DNA of 32,811 nt from Burkholderia sp. Bp9142 (GTDB lineage Bacteria; Pseudomonadota; Gammaproteobacteria; Burkholderiales; Burkholderiaceae): the NCBI RefSeq assembly GCF_003853415.1, contig NZ_QTPP01000063.1, forward strand, positions 1 to 32,811. Reading direction: 5' to 3'. Every line of letters begins with the position of its first letter. Positions within the stretch are counted from its first letter, which is position 1. The position numbers and the translations under genes are program-made. Of this stretch, positions 8,100 through 17,800 are shown piece by piece. The notes under the pieces were generated by a model that did no database searches, was not told the DNA's origin, and was given only the letters and a program-made list of their open reading frames with translations.

Positions 8100-8957
8100 A
8101 TGACCGACATGACGCTTCCCACTACCGCCCTTCCGGCGACGACGCTCGAGGACGACGAGCGCGCCGCGCAACGCCGGCTGCGCCGCCGGCGCAACCTGAT
8201 CGTCACGCTGCGGATCGCCGTGCTCGTCGTCGTGCTCGGCGGCTGGGAGCTCGCCGCACGCCTGAAGTGGATCGATCCGTTCTTCTTCTCGATGCCGTCG
8301 CTGATCTTCGCGCAGCTCCAGGACTGGTTCGCGAACGGCACGTCGCAGGGCCCGCTGCTCACCCAGGTGTGGGTCACGCTGGAGGAAACCGGGATCGGCT
8401 TCATCATCGGCTCGGTCGCCGGCGTGTTCTGCGGGATCGTGCTCGGCCGCAACAAGCTGATGGCCGACGTGTTCGGCCTGTACATCCAGATCGCGAACTC
8501 GATCCCCCGCGTCGTGCTCGGCTCGATCTTCGTGATCGCGCTCGGCCTCGGGATGGCGTCGAAGATCGCGCTGGCCGTCGTGATGGTGTTCTTCGTCGTG
8601 TTCGGCAACGCGTTCCAGGGTGTGCGCGAGGCCGACCGCTACCTGATCGCGAATGCGCAGATCCTCGGCGCGTCGCGCCGGCAGATCACCACGGCTGTCG
8701 TGATCCCGTCCGCGCTGAGCTGGATTCTCGCGAGCCTGCACGTGAGCTTCGGCTTCGCACTGGTCGGTGCGGTCGTCGGCGAATTCCTGGGTTCCAAGCA
8801 GGGCATCGGCCTGCTAATCTCCACCGCCCAGGGCGCGTTCAACGCGAGCGGCGTGTTCGCGGCGATGATCGTGCTGGCCGTGGTCGCGCTGGCCGCCGAC
8901 TACCTGCTGACCTGGGTCGAGAAGCGCTTGCTCAAGTGGCGTCCCGCCGCGTTCTGA
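8100..8957 (+). CDS. NitT/TauT-type ABC transporter permease
   Basis: This 285-residue inner-membrane permease completes the importer. A basic N-terminal region (RRLRRRRN) is followed by a first helix and about five more hydrophobic segments. The cytoplasmic EAA loop that docks on the ATPase reads EADRYLIANAQILGASRRQI at about residues 177-196. The domain order and length match SsuC/TauC-like permeases of the BPD_transp_1 family. A long stable hairpin follows the stop and may end or attenuate the ABC transcript before the two-component genes. Confidence 0.9.
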   Translation: MTDMTLPTTALPATTLEDDERAAQRRLRRRRNLIVTLRIAVLVVVLGGWELAARLKWIDPFFFSMPSLIFAQLQDWFANGTSQGPLLTQVWVTLEETGIGFIIGSVAGVFCGIVLGRNKLMADVFGLYIQIANSIPRVVLGSIFVIALGLGMASKIALAVVMVFFVVFGNAFQGVREADRYLIANAQILGASRRQITTAVVIPSALSWILASLHVSFGFALVGAVVGEFLGSKQGIGLLISTAQGAFNASGVFAAMIVLAVVALAADYLLTWVEKRLLKWRPAAF

Positions 8958-8982
8958 GCATCGCACGCATCGGATGACACAC

Positions 8983-9015
8983 CCGAACCGCGCCGGTTGC
9001 CCCGGCGCGGTTCGG
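8983..9015 (+). terminator. Strong hairpin between the ABC operon and the sensor kinase
   Basis: A perfect 14-bp stem (CCGAACCGCGCCGG with its complement) closes a five-base TTGCC loop. No T-run follows, so it is not a canonical intrinsic terminator. It could act as an attenuator, a processing signal, or a terminator in a GC-rich genome. The kinase ribosome binding site starts only a few bases later. Confidence 0.5.
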
Positions 9016-9030
9016 CATTGAGGAGAAGGA

Positions 9031-10398
9031 ATGGCGCATAGCCTGCGCGGGCGGCTCTTGTGGTGGCTGCTGCTGCCGCTCGCGGCTTTCGTGCTGATCG
9101 CGGGCGCAATGTCGTACGACACCGCGCGGCGCACGGCCGCGCTCGTGCAGGACAGCGCGCTGGTCGCATCCGCGCGCACGATCGGCGAGGACGTCGAATG
9201 GCGCAACGGGCTGCCGGCCGCCGACGTGCCGCCGGCCGCGCTGGAGATCTTCGAATCGCCGTCGCGCGATTCGGTGTTCTACAAGGTGATCGACGGCCAC
9301 GACCGGCTGCTCGCGGGCAACCCGACGCTCACGGTGCCCGAGCGGCACGGCGTCGAGCCGACGCTGTACGACACGTCGCTCGACGGCGTGCGGCTGCGCG
9401 CGGCCGCGTACGATCGCCAGCTGTACAACGAGGGGCAGGTCGAGACGGTCACGGTGGTCGTCGCGAAGACGACGCGCTCGTACGACGCGATGGTCGCGAC
9501 GATCTGGCGGCCGCAGCTCGTGCGCCTGTCGCTGATGCTGGTGCTCGCGATCGTGCTCGTCTACCTCGGCCTCACGCTCGAGCTGCGCCCGCTGATGAAG
9601 CTGAAGGACGATGTCGCCGACCGCGGGCCGATGGAACTGGAGCCGATCCGCCCGGAGCGGCTGCAGCACGAGCTGCGGCCGATCGTCGACGCGATCAACC
9701 AGTGCATCGCGCGGCTGAACACGCACACGGCCACGCAGCGCCGCTTCATCGCCGATGCCGCGCATCAGCTGCGCACGCCGATCGCGGTGCTCGACACGCA
9801 GATCCAGTACGCGCAGCAGCGCGACCACGACGACCGCGAGCTCGCGTCGGTGCTCGACAGCATGCAGCGCAGCAGCCGCAAGATGGCCGACGTGACCGAC
9901 AAGCTGCTGCTGCTCGCGCATGCGGAAGCGACGCCGTCGACGCTGCTCACGCATCGCGTCGATCTCGCCGCCGTGGTGTCGAGCGTGCTGGAGGAAACGA
10001 TCGTGCTCGCGCAGCGGCGCGACATCGACCTCGGCGCCGATCTCGGCGAGCGGCTCGACGTCGCGGGCAGCGACAGCCTCTTGACCGCGCTGGTGATGAA
10101 CCTCGTCGACAACGCGGTACGCTACACGCAGCCGGGCGGCTGCGTGACGGTCGCCGCGCGGCGCGACGGCGACGCGGTCGTGCTGGAGGTGGTCGACAAC
10201 GGCCCCGGCATTCCGGCCGAAGCGCGGCCGCACGTGTTCAAGCGGTTCTACCGCGTGTCGGCCGACACCGAAGGCTCGGGCCTGGGCCTCGCGATCGTGC
10301 GCGAGATCGCGCAGGCGCACGGCGGCAGCGCGACGCTCGCGCCGGGGCCCGGCAATCGCGGTATCGTCGTGACTGTGCGGCTGCCCGCGTACGATTGA
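9031..10398 (+). CDS. TctE-like sensor histidine kinase
   Basis: This is a 455-residue membrane sensor kinase. One transmembrane helix lies at about residues 9-29 and a second at about 160-180. They bracket a periplasmic domain that looks like the 2CSK_N sensor domain of TctE-type kinases. The HisKA box ADAAHQLRTPIAVL places the phosphorylated histidine at residue 245. The ATP-binding domain shows the N box LVMNLVDNAVRYT, the G1 box VVDNGPGIP and the G2 box GSGLGLAIVREIAQAHGG. A strong GAGGAGAAGG ribosome binding site precedes the ATG. The response regulator starts 15 bases after its stop. The neighbouring importer and porin suggest that it senses a small organic solute; that is inference. 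Confidence 0.92.
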   Translation: MAHSLRGRLLWWLLLPLAAFVLIAGAMSYDTARRTAALVQDSALVASARTIGEDVEWRNGLPAADVPPAALEIFESPSRDSVFYKVIDGHDRLLAGNPTLTVPERHGVEPTLYDTSLDGVRLRAAAYDRQLYNEGQVETVTVVVAKTTRSYDAMVATIWRPQLVRLSLMLVLAIVLVYLGLTLELRPLMKLKDDVADRGPMELEPIRPERLQHELRPIVDAINQCIARLNTHTATQRRFIADAAHQLRTPIAVLDTQIQYAQQRDHDDRELASVLDSMQRSSRKMADVTDKLLLLAHAEATPSTLLTHRVDLAAVVSSVLEETIVLAQRRDIDLGADLGERLDVAGSDSLLTALVMNLVDNAVRYTQPGGCVTVAARRDGDAVVLEVVDNGPGIPAEARPHVFKRFYRVSADTEGSGLGLAIVREIAQAHGGSATLAPGPGNRGIVVTVRLPAYD

Positions 10399-10413
10399 AG
10401 AGATGAAGTCGCC

Positions 10414-11091
10414 ATGAAACTCCTGCTGGTCGAAGACAACGCCGAACTCGCACACTGGATCGTGAACCTGCTGCGCGGCGAGGATTTCGCGGTCGACTGC
10501 GTCGGCGACGGCGAACGCGCCGACACGGTGCTGAAGACCGAGCGCTACGACGCGGTGCTGCTCGACATGCGGCTGCCGGGCATCAGCGGCAAGGAAGTGC
10601 TCGCGCGATTGCGGCGCCGCAACGACAACGTGCCGGTGCTGATGCTGACCGCGCACGGCTCGGTCGACGACAAGGTCGACTGCTTCGGCGCGGGCGCCGA
10701 CGACTACGTGGTCAAGCCGTTCGAATCGCGCGAGCTGGTCGCGCGGATCCGCGCGCTGATCCGCCGGCAGGCCGGCGTCGGCACGACGCAGCTCGTGTGC
10801 GGCGATCTCGCCTATGCGTTCGGCACGCGCGAATTCCGCTGCGGCGACACGGTGCTCGCGCTGCGCCGCCGCGAGCATGCGATTCTCGAAACGCTGATGC
10901 TGCAGCAGAACAAGACAGTGTCGAAGGCGCGGCTGATGGACAGCGTGTTCGCGCTCGACGACGAGCCGAGCGCGGATGCGATCGACATCTACATCCACCG
11001 GCTGCGCAAGCATCTCGCGGGCAGCACGGCCGAGATCATCACGCTGCGCGGGCTCGGCTACATCCTGCGCGCGAAGACCGCGCAGGACTGA
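10414..11091 (+). CDS. OmpR/TctD-like response regulator
   Basis: This is a 225-residue DNA-binding response regulator. The receiver domain covers residues 1-115, with acidic residues in VEDNAEL, the phospho-accepting aspartate D51 in LLDMRLPG, the conserved T of LMLTAHG and the lysine K101 in YVVKPFE. A winged-helix Trans_reg_C domain follows at about residues 130-220, with AILETLMLQQNKTVSKARLMDSVF, the recognition segment DAIDIYIHRLRKHL and the closing TLRGLGYIL wing. It is co-transcribed with the upstream kinase. Likely targets are the porin just downstream and perhaps the ABC importer, as in tct-type systems; this is not shown by the sequence. Confidence 0.93.
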   Translation: MKLLLVEDNAELAHWIVNLLRGEDFAVDCVGDGERADTVLKTERYDAVLLDMRLPGISGKEVLARLRRRNDNVPVLMLTAHGSVDDKVDCFGAGADDYVVKPFESRELVARIRALIRRQAGVGTTQLVCGDLAYAFGTREFRCGDTVLALRRREHAILETLMLQQNKTVSKARLMDSVFALDDEPSADAIDIYIHRLRKHLAGSTAEIITLRGLGYILRAKTAQD

Positions 11092-11129
11092 CGGCCCTGC
11101 CCCGGGCGTCGATTCGTAGCACGTAATGT

Positions 11130-11157
11130 GCCGGCAGCCAGCCAACTGGCGGCCGGC
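11130..11157 (+). terminator. Candidate hairpin after the two-component operon
   Basis: A hairpin with arms GCCGGC-A-GCCAG and CTGGC-G-GCCGGC around a CCAA loop lies 39 bases after the response-regulator stop. No T-run follows, so its role as a terminator is uncertain. Confidence 0.4.
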
Positions 11158-11367
11158 CGGGCGCGCGTTCGCCCGCCTGCCCGATTCTCGATTATTGCGC
11201 GTTCGGTGTTTTCACCGATCCGATTCTTTCCTCCGGGAAAGCGGCGTGAAGGATTGCACCCTCTACGATGCTACGCGTCGGCCCTCTCGCTGTGGTCGGC
11301 AACATCCGGCATACATTACGTACTGCCAACGAACAGATTTCAATGCGGCAGCTCGGAGGAGACGATC

Positions 11368-12498
11368 TTGAAACGAAAAACCCTTGCCCTTTCCATCGCG
11401 GCGGCAGGCCTGTGCGCCGGCACCCAGGCGCATGCGCAGTCGAGCGTGCAGCTCTACGGCCTGATGGACCTGAGCTTCCCGACCTACCGGACCCACGCCG
11501 ACGCGAACGGCAATCACGTGATCGGCATGGGCAACGAAGGCGAGCCGTGGTTCAGCGGCAGCCGCTGGGGCCTGAAAGGCGCCGAGGACATCGGCGGCGG
11601 CACGAAGATCATCTTCCGCCTCGAAAGCGAATTCGTGGTCGCGAACGGCCAGATGGAAGACGAAGGCCAGATCTTCGACCGCGACGCGTGGGTCGGCGTC
11701 GAGGACGAGCGCTTCGGCAAGCTGACGGCCGGCTTCCAGAACTCGATCGCGCGCGACGCGTCGGCGATCTACGGCGACGCGTACGGCTCCGCGAAGCTGA
11801 CGACCGAGGAAGGCGGCTGGACCAACTCGAACAACTTCAAGCAGATGATCTTCTACGCGGCCGGCCCGACCGGCACGCGCTACAACAACGGCCTCGCGTG
11901 GAAGAAGCTGTTCAGCAACGGCATCTTCGCGAGCGCCGGTTACCAGTTCAGCAACTCGACCGCATTCGCGACCGGCTCCGCGTACCAGGTCGCGCTCGGC
12001 TACAACGGCGGGCCGTTCGCCGTGTCGGGCTTCTACAACCACGTGAACCACAACGGCTTCACGAACCAGACGTTCTCGGTCGGCGGCAACTACGCGTTCA
12101 GCATCGTGCGCCTGAACGCCGGCTACTTCCGCTACAACGGCGACCAGGGCTCGCTCGGCCAGCGTCACGACGATTCGTGGACGGTGTCGATGAAGATCGC
12201 GCCGAAGGGCGCGCTCGACTACGAGCTCGGCTATCAGCAGATGCGCATCAAGAATGCCGCGTACAACGCCGACGGCTTCACGCCGAACGCGAACCTCGGC
12301 GCGTTCAGCCTGACCAACGGCGTCGGCAACGGCTTCAAGGAGACGATCTACGGGTCGGTGTTCTATCACCTGAGCAAGCGCACCGAGCTGTACCTGGCCG
12401 GCGACTACATGCGCCTGCACGGCGGCTACAAGGTGTCGTCGACGTTCGGCGCGAAGAACCAGCTCGAACTGACGTCGGGCATCCGCACGCGCTTCTGA
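11368..12498 (+). CDS. Gram-negative porin (general outer-membrane porin)
   Basis: This is a 376-residue trimeric beta-barrel porin of the Gram-negative (Burkholderia OpcP/Neisseria-type) family. A signal peptide (KRKTLALSIAAAGLCAG, ending AHA) precedes the mature start QSSVQLYGLMDLS. The family motifs GSRWGLKGAEDIGGGTKIIFRLESEF and FDRDAWVGVEDERFGKLTAGFQ are visible. The protein ends with an outer-membrane type C-terminal phenylalanine (SGIRTRF). The only start consistent with the signal peptide and the strong GGAGGAGA ribosome binding site is TTG at 11368; no in-frame ATG exists nearby. The 276 bases upstream must hold its promoter; ACATCCGGCATACATTACG at about 11302-11320 may contain the -10. 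A good intrinsic terminator follows. Confidence 0.92.
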   Translation: MKRKTLALSIAAAGLCAGTQAHAQSSVQLYGLMDLSFPTYRTHADANGNHVIGMGNEGEPWFSGSRWGLKGAEDIGGGTKIIFRLESEFVVANGQMEDEGQIFDRDAWVGVEDERFGKLTAGFQNSIARDASAIYGDAYGSAKLTTEEGGWTNSNNFKQMIFYAAGPTGTRYNNGLAWKKLFSNGIFASAGYQFSNSTAFATGSAYQVALGYNGGPFAVSGFYNHVNHNGFTNQTFSVGGNYAFSIVRLNAGYFRYNGDQGSLGQRHDDSWTVSMKIAPKGALDYELGYQQMRIKNAAYNADGFTPNANLGAFSLTNGVGNGFKETIYGSVFYHLSKRTELYLAGDYMRLHGGYKVSSTFGAKNQLELTSGIRTRF

Positions 12499-12567
12499 CC
12501 TCGGCGACGGCCATCCGGGCGGGGCCATCCGGCCCTGCCGCACCCTCCCTCCGGGATTTCTCCATGC

Positions 12568-12606
12568 GGGCACGCCGGCGCTTTGCGCCGACCGTGCCCT
12601 TTTTTT
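12568..12606 (+). terminator. Intrinsic terminator of the porin gene
   Basis: The arms GGGCACG (12568-12574) and CGTGCCC (12593-12599) enclose an inner GGCGC/GCGCC stem with a TTT loop, and seven T residues follow directly. This is a textbook intrinsic terminator, 70 bases after the porin stop. Confidence 0.85.
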
Positions 12607-12703
12607 CGTCGTTTCCGGTGCGTTCCGGAACGCCCGGGAAGCGCCCGCCGGCCGGCCCGTGCGGCACCGCCCGAAGCCGCCTGCGGCCCGTGGGGCGGGC
12701 GTT

Positions 12704-12747
12704 TCGCGCCCGATGCGCGCCCGATGCGCGCCCGATGCGCGCACGAT
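12704..12747 (+). repeat. Four tandem copies of an 11-bp repeat upstream of mod
   Basis: The unit GCGCGCCCGAT occurs four times head to tail. The first copy begins TCG instead of GCG, and the last has A for C near its end. The array lies in the 371-bp gap between the porin terminator and the methyltransferase gene, immediately upstream of the likely mod promoter. Confidence 0.8.
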
Positions 12748-12763
12748 CGCCTCACATCGGTGC

Positions 12764-12792
12764 TTGACCTGCGCCGACCGACTCGCTAGCGT
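12764..12792 (+). promoter_or_regulatory. Probable sigma-70 promoter of the type III mod-res operon
   Basis: TTGACC (12764-12769) and TAGCGT (12787-12792) are separated by exactly 17 bases. The -10 is weak but keeps the TA...T pattern. The site lies about 75 bases before the mod start and 17 bases after the 11-bp repeat array, with no gene between. Confidence 0.5.
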
Positions 12793-12869
12793 TTCGGGTT
12801 TGCCCGGGCGGCCATTGCCGCCGGTGCCGTGAGTGCGCCCGACGTCCTGGCGCACGCGGCCGGGCTCCG

Positions 12870-14888
12870 ATGGAAAAAACGATGCAGAAACTCGATGCGG
12901 CGAGCCCGCAGGCGATGTCGACGGATTTCACCGCCGACAACGTCGCGCGCCTGAAGGCGCTGTTCCCCGAACTCGTGACCGAAGGCCCGGACGGCGCGTC
13001 GGTCGACGTCGACGTGCTGAAGGCGCTGGTCGGCGAGCGCACCGTCGGCAACGCCGACGAGCGCTACGGCTTCCACTGGCACGGCAAGCGCAGCGCGCGC
13101 CAGGCCGCGCTCACGCCGTCGACGGGCACGCTGCGTCCGTGCCCCCAGGATAGCGTCGCATGGGACGACACGCGCCATCTCGTGATCGAGGGCGACAACC
13201 TCGACGTGATGAAGCTGCTGCACAAGAGTTACGCGGGCAAGGTGAAGCTCGTCTATATCGACCCGCCGTACAACACCGGCAGCGATTTCGTCTATCCGGA
13301 CGACTTCAGCGACAGCATCCGCCACTACCTGGCGATGACGGGCCAGACCGACGGCGGCGTGAAGCGCAGCACCAATACCGAGGCGAACGGCCGGTTCCAC
13401 ACCGACTGGCTGAACATGATGTATCCGCGCCTGAAGCTCGCGCACGCGCTGCTGTCCGACGAAGGGCTGATCGCCGTGCACATCGACGAGCACGAGGTGC
13501 ATGCGCTCGTGCTGATGCTGCGCGAGATCTTCGGCGAGGAGAACGAGCTCGGCGTCGCGGTATGGGACAAGCGCAATCCGAAGGGCGACGCGCGCGGCGT
13601 CGCGTACCAGCACGAATCGCTGGTGCTGTTCGCGCGCAACGCCGAGACGCTGCTCGAACAGGCGCCGCTGAAGCGCCCGAAGCGCAACGCGCAGCGCATG
13701 CTCGACGCCGCGCACGACGCCGTGTACCGCAGCGGCAACGCGAAGGACGCGCAGAAGGCGTACCGCGCGTGGATGAAGGCGCAGACCAATCTGTCGGGCG
13801 GCGAGGTGATGTACGACCGGCTGTCGGAAGAAGGCCGCGTGTACCGCCTCGTGTCGATGGCCTGGCCGAACAAGAAGAAGGCGCCGGAAGAGTATTTCAC
13901 GCCGCTGATCCACCCGGCCACCGGCAAGCCGTGCGCGATGCCCGCGCGCGGGTGGCGCAATCCGCCCGCGACGATGCAGGCGCTGATCGAGCGCGGCCAG
14001 ATCGAATTCGGCGCGGATGAAACCACGCAGCCGCAGCGGATCTACTACCTCGACGAGAACATGTACGAGAACGTGCCGTCGGTGCTGCCGTTCGCCGGTT
14101 CCGACGACGCGTTGCTGAAGACGCTCGGCATCCCGTTCGACCTGCCGAAGCCGGTCGATTTCGCGGCGGCCGTGATCGGCTGGTGCACGCGCGGCGACGA
14201 CATCGTGCTCGACTGCTTCGCCGGCTCCGGCTCGACCGGCCACGCGGTGATGCAGGTGAACGCGACCGACGGCGGCGCGCGCCGCTACATCCTCGTGCAG
14301 CTGCCCGAGGCGCTCGACCGCCGCGACAAGACACAGCTCGCGGCCGCCGATTTCTGCGCGAAGCTGAAGAAGCCGCTGACGCTCGCGGAAGTGACGAAGG
14401 AACGCCTGCGCCGCACCGCGCAGCAGGTTGCGCGCGACTATCCGGAAAGCTATGGCGACCTCGGTTTCCGCGTGTACCGGCTCGACACGACCAACGTGAT
14501 CGAGTGGGACCCGCGCCGTGACGACTTCGACCACGCCCTCTTCGCATCCGTCGAACACGTGAAGACCGGCCGCACCGAGGACGACCTGCTCGCCGAGCTG
14601 ACGCTGAAGCTCGGCCTCGATCTGTGCACGCCGGTCGAGCATCACCAGGTCGCCCGCAAGACCGTGCACCTGATCGGCCGCTCGATCGTCGCGTGCTTCG
14701 ATGCGCGCATTTCGCGCGACGACGCGGGCCCGCTCGCCGACGGCATCGTCGAGCTGCTCGATGCGACCGGCGCGACGCGCGACGTCACGTGCCTGTTCCG
14801 CGACAGCGGCTTCGTCGACGACGTCGCGAAGCTCAATCTCGCCGCGCTGCTCGAACAGCACGGCGTGAAGCGCGTGCGGAGCCTGTGA
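12870..14888 (+). CDS. mod: Type III restriction-modification DNA methyltransferase (Mod)
   Basis: Mod recognises the DNA site and methylates adenine N6 using S-adenosylmethionine; it is also required for cleavage by Res. The 672 residues fit the family (about 640-690). The catalytic motif DPPYNTG starts at residue 131 and the AdoMet-binding motif DCFAGSGSTGHAV at residue 448. The catalytic motif therefore comes before the binding motif, which is the beta-class order used by type III Mods. The region between them holds the variable target-recognition domain. ATG 12882 is an alternative start four codons in; neither has a strong ribosome binding site. The stop overlaps the res start in TGATG. 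No simple-sequence repeat is seen inside the gene, unlike phase-variable mod genes. Confidence 0.93.
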   Translation: MEKTMQKLDAASPQAMSTDFTADNVARLKALFPELVTEGPDGASVDVDVLKALVGERTVGNADERYGFHWHGKRSARQAALTPSTGTLRPCPQDSVAWDDTRHLVIEGDNLDVMKLLHKSYAGKVKLVYIDPPYNTGSDFVYPDDFSDSIRHYLAMTGQTDGGVKRSTNTEANGRFHTDWLNMMYPRLKLAHALLSDEGLIAVHIDEHEVHALVLMLREIFGEENELGVAVWDKRNPKGDARGVAYQHESLVLFARNAETLLEQAPLKRPKRNAQRMLDAAHDAVYRSGNAKDAQKAYRAWMKAQTNLSGGEVMYDRLSEEGRVYRLVSMAWPNKKKAPEEYFTPLIHPATGKPCAMPARGWRNPPATMQALIERGQIEFGADETTQPQRIYYLDENMYENVPSVLPFAGSDDALLKTLGIPFDLPKPVDFAAAVIGWCTRGDDIVLDCFAGSGSTGHAVMQVNATDGGARRYILVQLPEALDRRDKTQLAAADFCAKLKKPLTLAEVTKERLRRTAQQVARDYPESYGDLGFRVYRLDTTNVIEWDPRRDDFDHALFASVEHVKTGRTEDDLLAELTLKLGLDLCTPVEHHQVARKTVHLIGRSIVACFDARISRDDAGPLADGIVELLDATGATRDVTCLFRDSGFVDDVAKLNLAALLEQHGVKRVRSL

Positions 14889-17800
14889 TGCGGCTGCATT
14901 TCGAAGCGGATCTCGACTACCAGCGCGAGGCGATCGACGCCGTCTGCGACCTGTTTCGCGGCCAGGAATCGTATCGCGGCGACTTCAGCGTGCTCGCGAA
15001 CGCCGCGCCCGGCACGACGGCCGCGGCGCAAGGCTCGCTCGGCTTCGCGGTGTCGGAACAGGGTGTCGGCAACCGGCTGTCGCTGACCGACGACGCGCTC
15101 GCGCGCAATCTCGCCGACGTGCAGCTGCGCGGTGGGCTGCCGCCGTCCGGCCTGCCCGGCTCGCGCGACTTCACCGTCGAGATGGAGACCGGCACCGGCA
15201 AGACCTACGTGTACCTGCGCACGATCTTCGAGCTGAACCGCCGCTACGGCTTCACGAAGTTCGTGATCGTCGTGCCGTCGATCGCGATCAAGGAAGGCGT
15301 GCACAAGACGCTGTCGATCACCGAGGATCATTTCCGCTCGCTGTACGCGGGCGTGCCGTACGACTACTTCCTGTACGACTCCGCGAAGCTTGGCCAGGTG
15401 CGCCACTTCGCGGCGAGCGCGGCGATCCAGATCATGGTGATGACGGTCGCCGCGATCAACAAGAAAGAGATCAACAATCTCTACAAGGACAGCGAGAAGA
15501 CCGGCGGCGAGAAGCCGATCGACCTGATCCGCGCGACGCGGCCGATCGTGATCGTCGACGAGCCGCAAAGCGTCGACGGCGGGCTCGAGGGGCGCGGGCG
15601 CGAGGCGCTCGCCGCGATGGCCCCGCTCTGCACGCTGCGCTATTCGGCGACGCACGTCGACCGTCACCACATGGTGTACCGGCTCGATGCGGTGGACGCG
15701 TACGAGCGCAAGCTCGTCAAGCAGATCGAGATCGCGTCGGCGATCGTCGAGGATGCGCACAACAAGCCGTACGTGCGGCTCGTCGGCGTGTCGAACCGGC
15801 GCGGCGCGATCGGCGCGCGCATCGAGCTCGACGTCGCGACCGCGGCCGGCGTGAAGCGCCAGATCGTGTCGGCGACCGACGGCGACGATCTCGAACGCCT
15901 GACCCGGCGCGCGCTGTACGTGGGGCTGCGGGTCGGCGAAGTCCATGCGGTGAAGGGCGCCGAGTACGTCGAGCTGCGTCATCCGGAAGGCGAGGCATTC
16001 CTGTCGCTCGGCGAGGCGTTCGGCGACATCGACACGCTCGCCGTGCAGCGCGAGATGATCCGCCGCACGATCCGCGAGCATCTCGACAAGGAATTGCGCC
16101 TGGCCGAGCGCGGCGTGAAGGTGCTGTCGCTGTTCTTCGTCGATTCGGTCGAACGCTATCGCCGCTACGACGAGAACGGGATGCCCGTGAAGGGCGACTA
16201 CGCGCTGATCTTCGAAGAGGAATATGCGCGCGCGGCCCGTGTGCCGGCCTACCGTGCGCTGTTCGACGGCGTCGACGTCGCGCTCGAGGTCGAGCGCGCG
16301 CACAACGGCTACTTCTCGATCGACCGCAAGGGCGGCTGGACCGACACGAGCGAGAGCAGCGCCGCGGCGCGCGAGAACGCGGAGCGCGCGTACGGCCTCA
16401 TCATGCGCGAGAAGGAAGCGCTGCTGTCGTTCGACACGCCGCTGAAGTTCATCTTCTCGCACTCGGCGCTGAAGGAAGGCTGGGACAACCCCAACGTATT
16501 CCAGATCTGCACGCTGCGCGACATCCAGACCGAGCGCGAGCGCCGCCAGACGCTCGGCCGCGGGCTGCGGCTTGCGGTCGACCAGGACGGCGAACGCGTG
16601 CGCGACCCGGGCGTGAACACGCTCACCGTGATCGCGACCGAGCGCTACGAGTCGTTCGCCGAGAACCTGCAGAAGGAAATCGAGGCCGATACCGGCATCC
16701 GCTTCGGGATCGTCGAGGAACACCAGTTCGCGGCGCTGCCGGTGCAGGAAGGCGACGGGCCTGCGCATGCACTCGGCATCGAGCTGTCGCGCGTGCTGTG
16801 GACCCATCTGCACGAGCAAGGCTACGTCGACGCGCAGGGCAAGGTGCTCGACCGGCTGAAGGATGCGCTGCGCCAGAGCGCGCTCGTGCTGCCCGAAGCG
16901 TTCGAATCGCTGCGCGCGCCGATCGTCGCGACGCTGCGCAAGCTGTCGGGCCGCTTCGCGGTGCGCAATGCGGACGAACGTCGCGCGATCGCGTTGCGGC
17001 GCGACGCGTCGGGCAAGGCCGTCGTGTTCGGCGACGACTTCCGCGCACTGTGGGAGCGTATCCGTCATCGCACCGTGTACAGCGTCGAGTTCGACAACGC
17101 GAAGCTCGTGCGCGACTGCACGACCGCGCTGCGCGACGCGCCGGACATCGCTCGCGCACGGCTGCAGTGGCGCAAGGCCGAGATCGACATCGGCAAGGCC
17201 GGCATCGAGGCGATCGAAGTGGCCGGCGCCGGCACGGTGCTGATCGACGAAGGCGAGCTGCCGCTGCCGGACCTGCTCACCGAACTGCAGGACCGCACGC
17301 AGCTCACGCGCCGCTCGCTCGCGACGATCCTGGCCGACAGCGGCCGGCTCGACGATTTCCGCGTGAATCCGCAGCAGTTCATCGCGCTGGCCGCCGATGC
17401 GATCAACCGCTGCAAACGGCTCGCGCTGGTCGCGGGCATCGCGTACCGCACGCTCGGCGATCGCCACGTGCATGCGCTCGAATCGTTCGAGAGCGAGGCG
17501 CTGACCGGTTATCTGCGCAACCTGCGGCCCGATGCGCGCAAGTCGATCCACGAGGCCGTCGTGTGCGAGACCGACGCGGAGCGCGCGTTCGCCGATGCGC
17601 TGGAAGCGCACCACGGCGTGAAGCTGTACGCGAAGCTGCCCGCATGGTTCCGCGTGCCGACGCCGCTCGGCAGCTATCACCCGGACTGGGCGGTGCTCGC
17701 GGAGCAGGACGGCGGCGAGCGGCTGTATTTCGTCGTCGATACGCCGAATGCCGATGGCGACGTGACGACCGAGCACGAGCGCGCGAAGCTCGCGTGCGGC

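Noticed and set aside
8932..11145. Long minus-strand open frame across the two-component genes
   Set aside because: It is a shadow of the kinase and regulator, which carry every expected motif on the plus strand.
12786..14861. Long minus-strand open frame across mod
   Set aside because: It is antisense to an intact methyltransferase with DPPY and FxGxG motifs.
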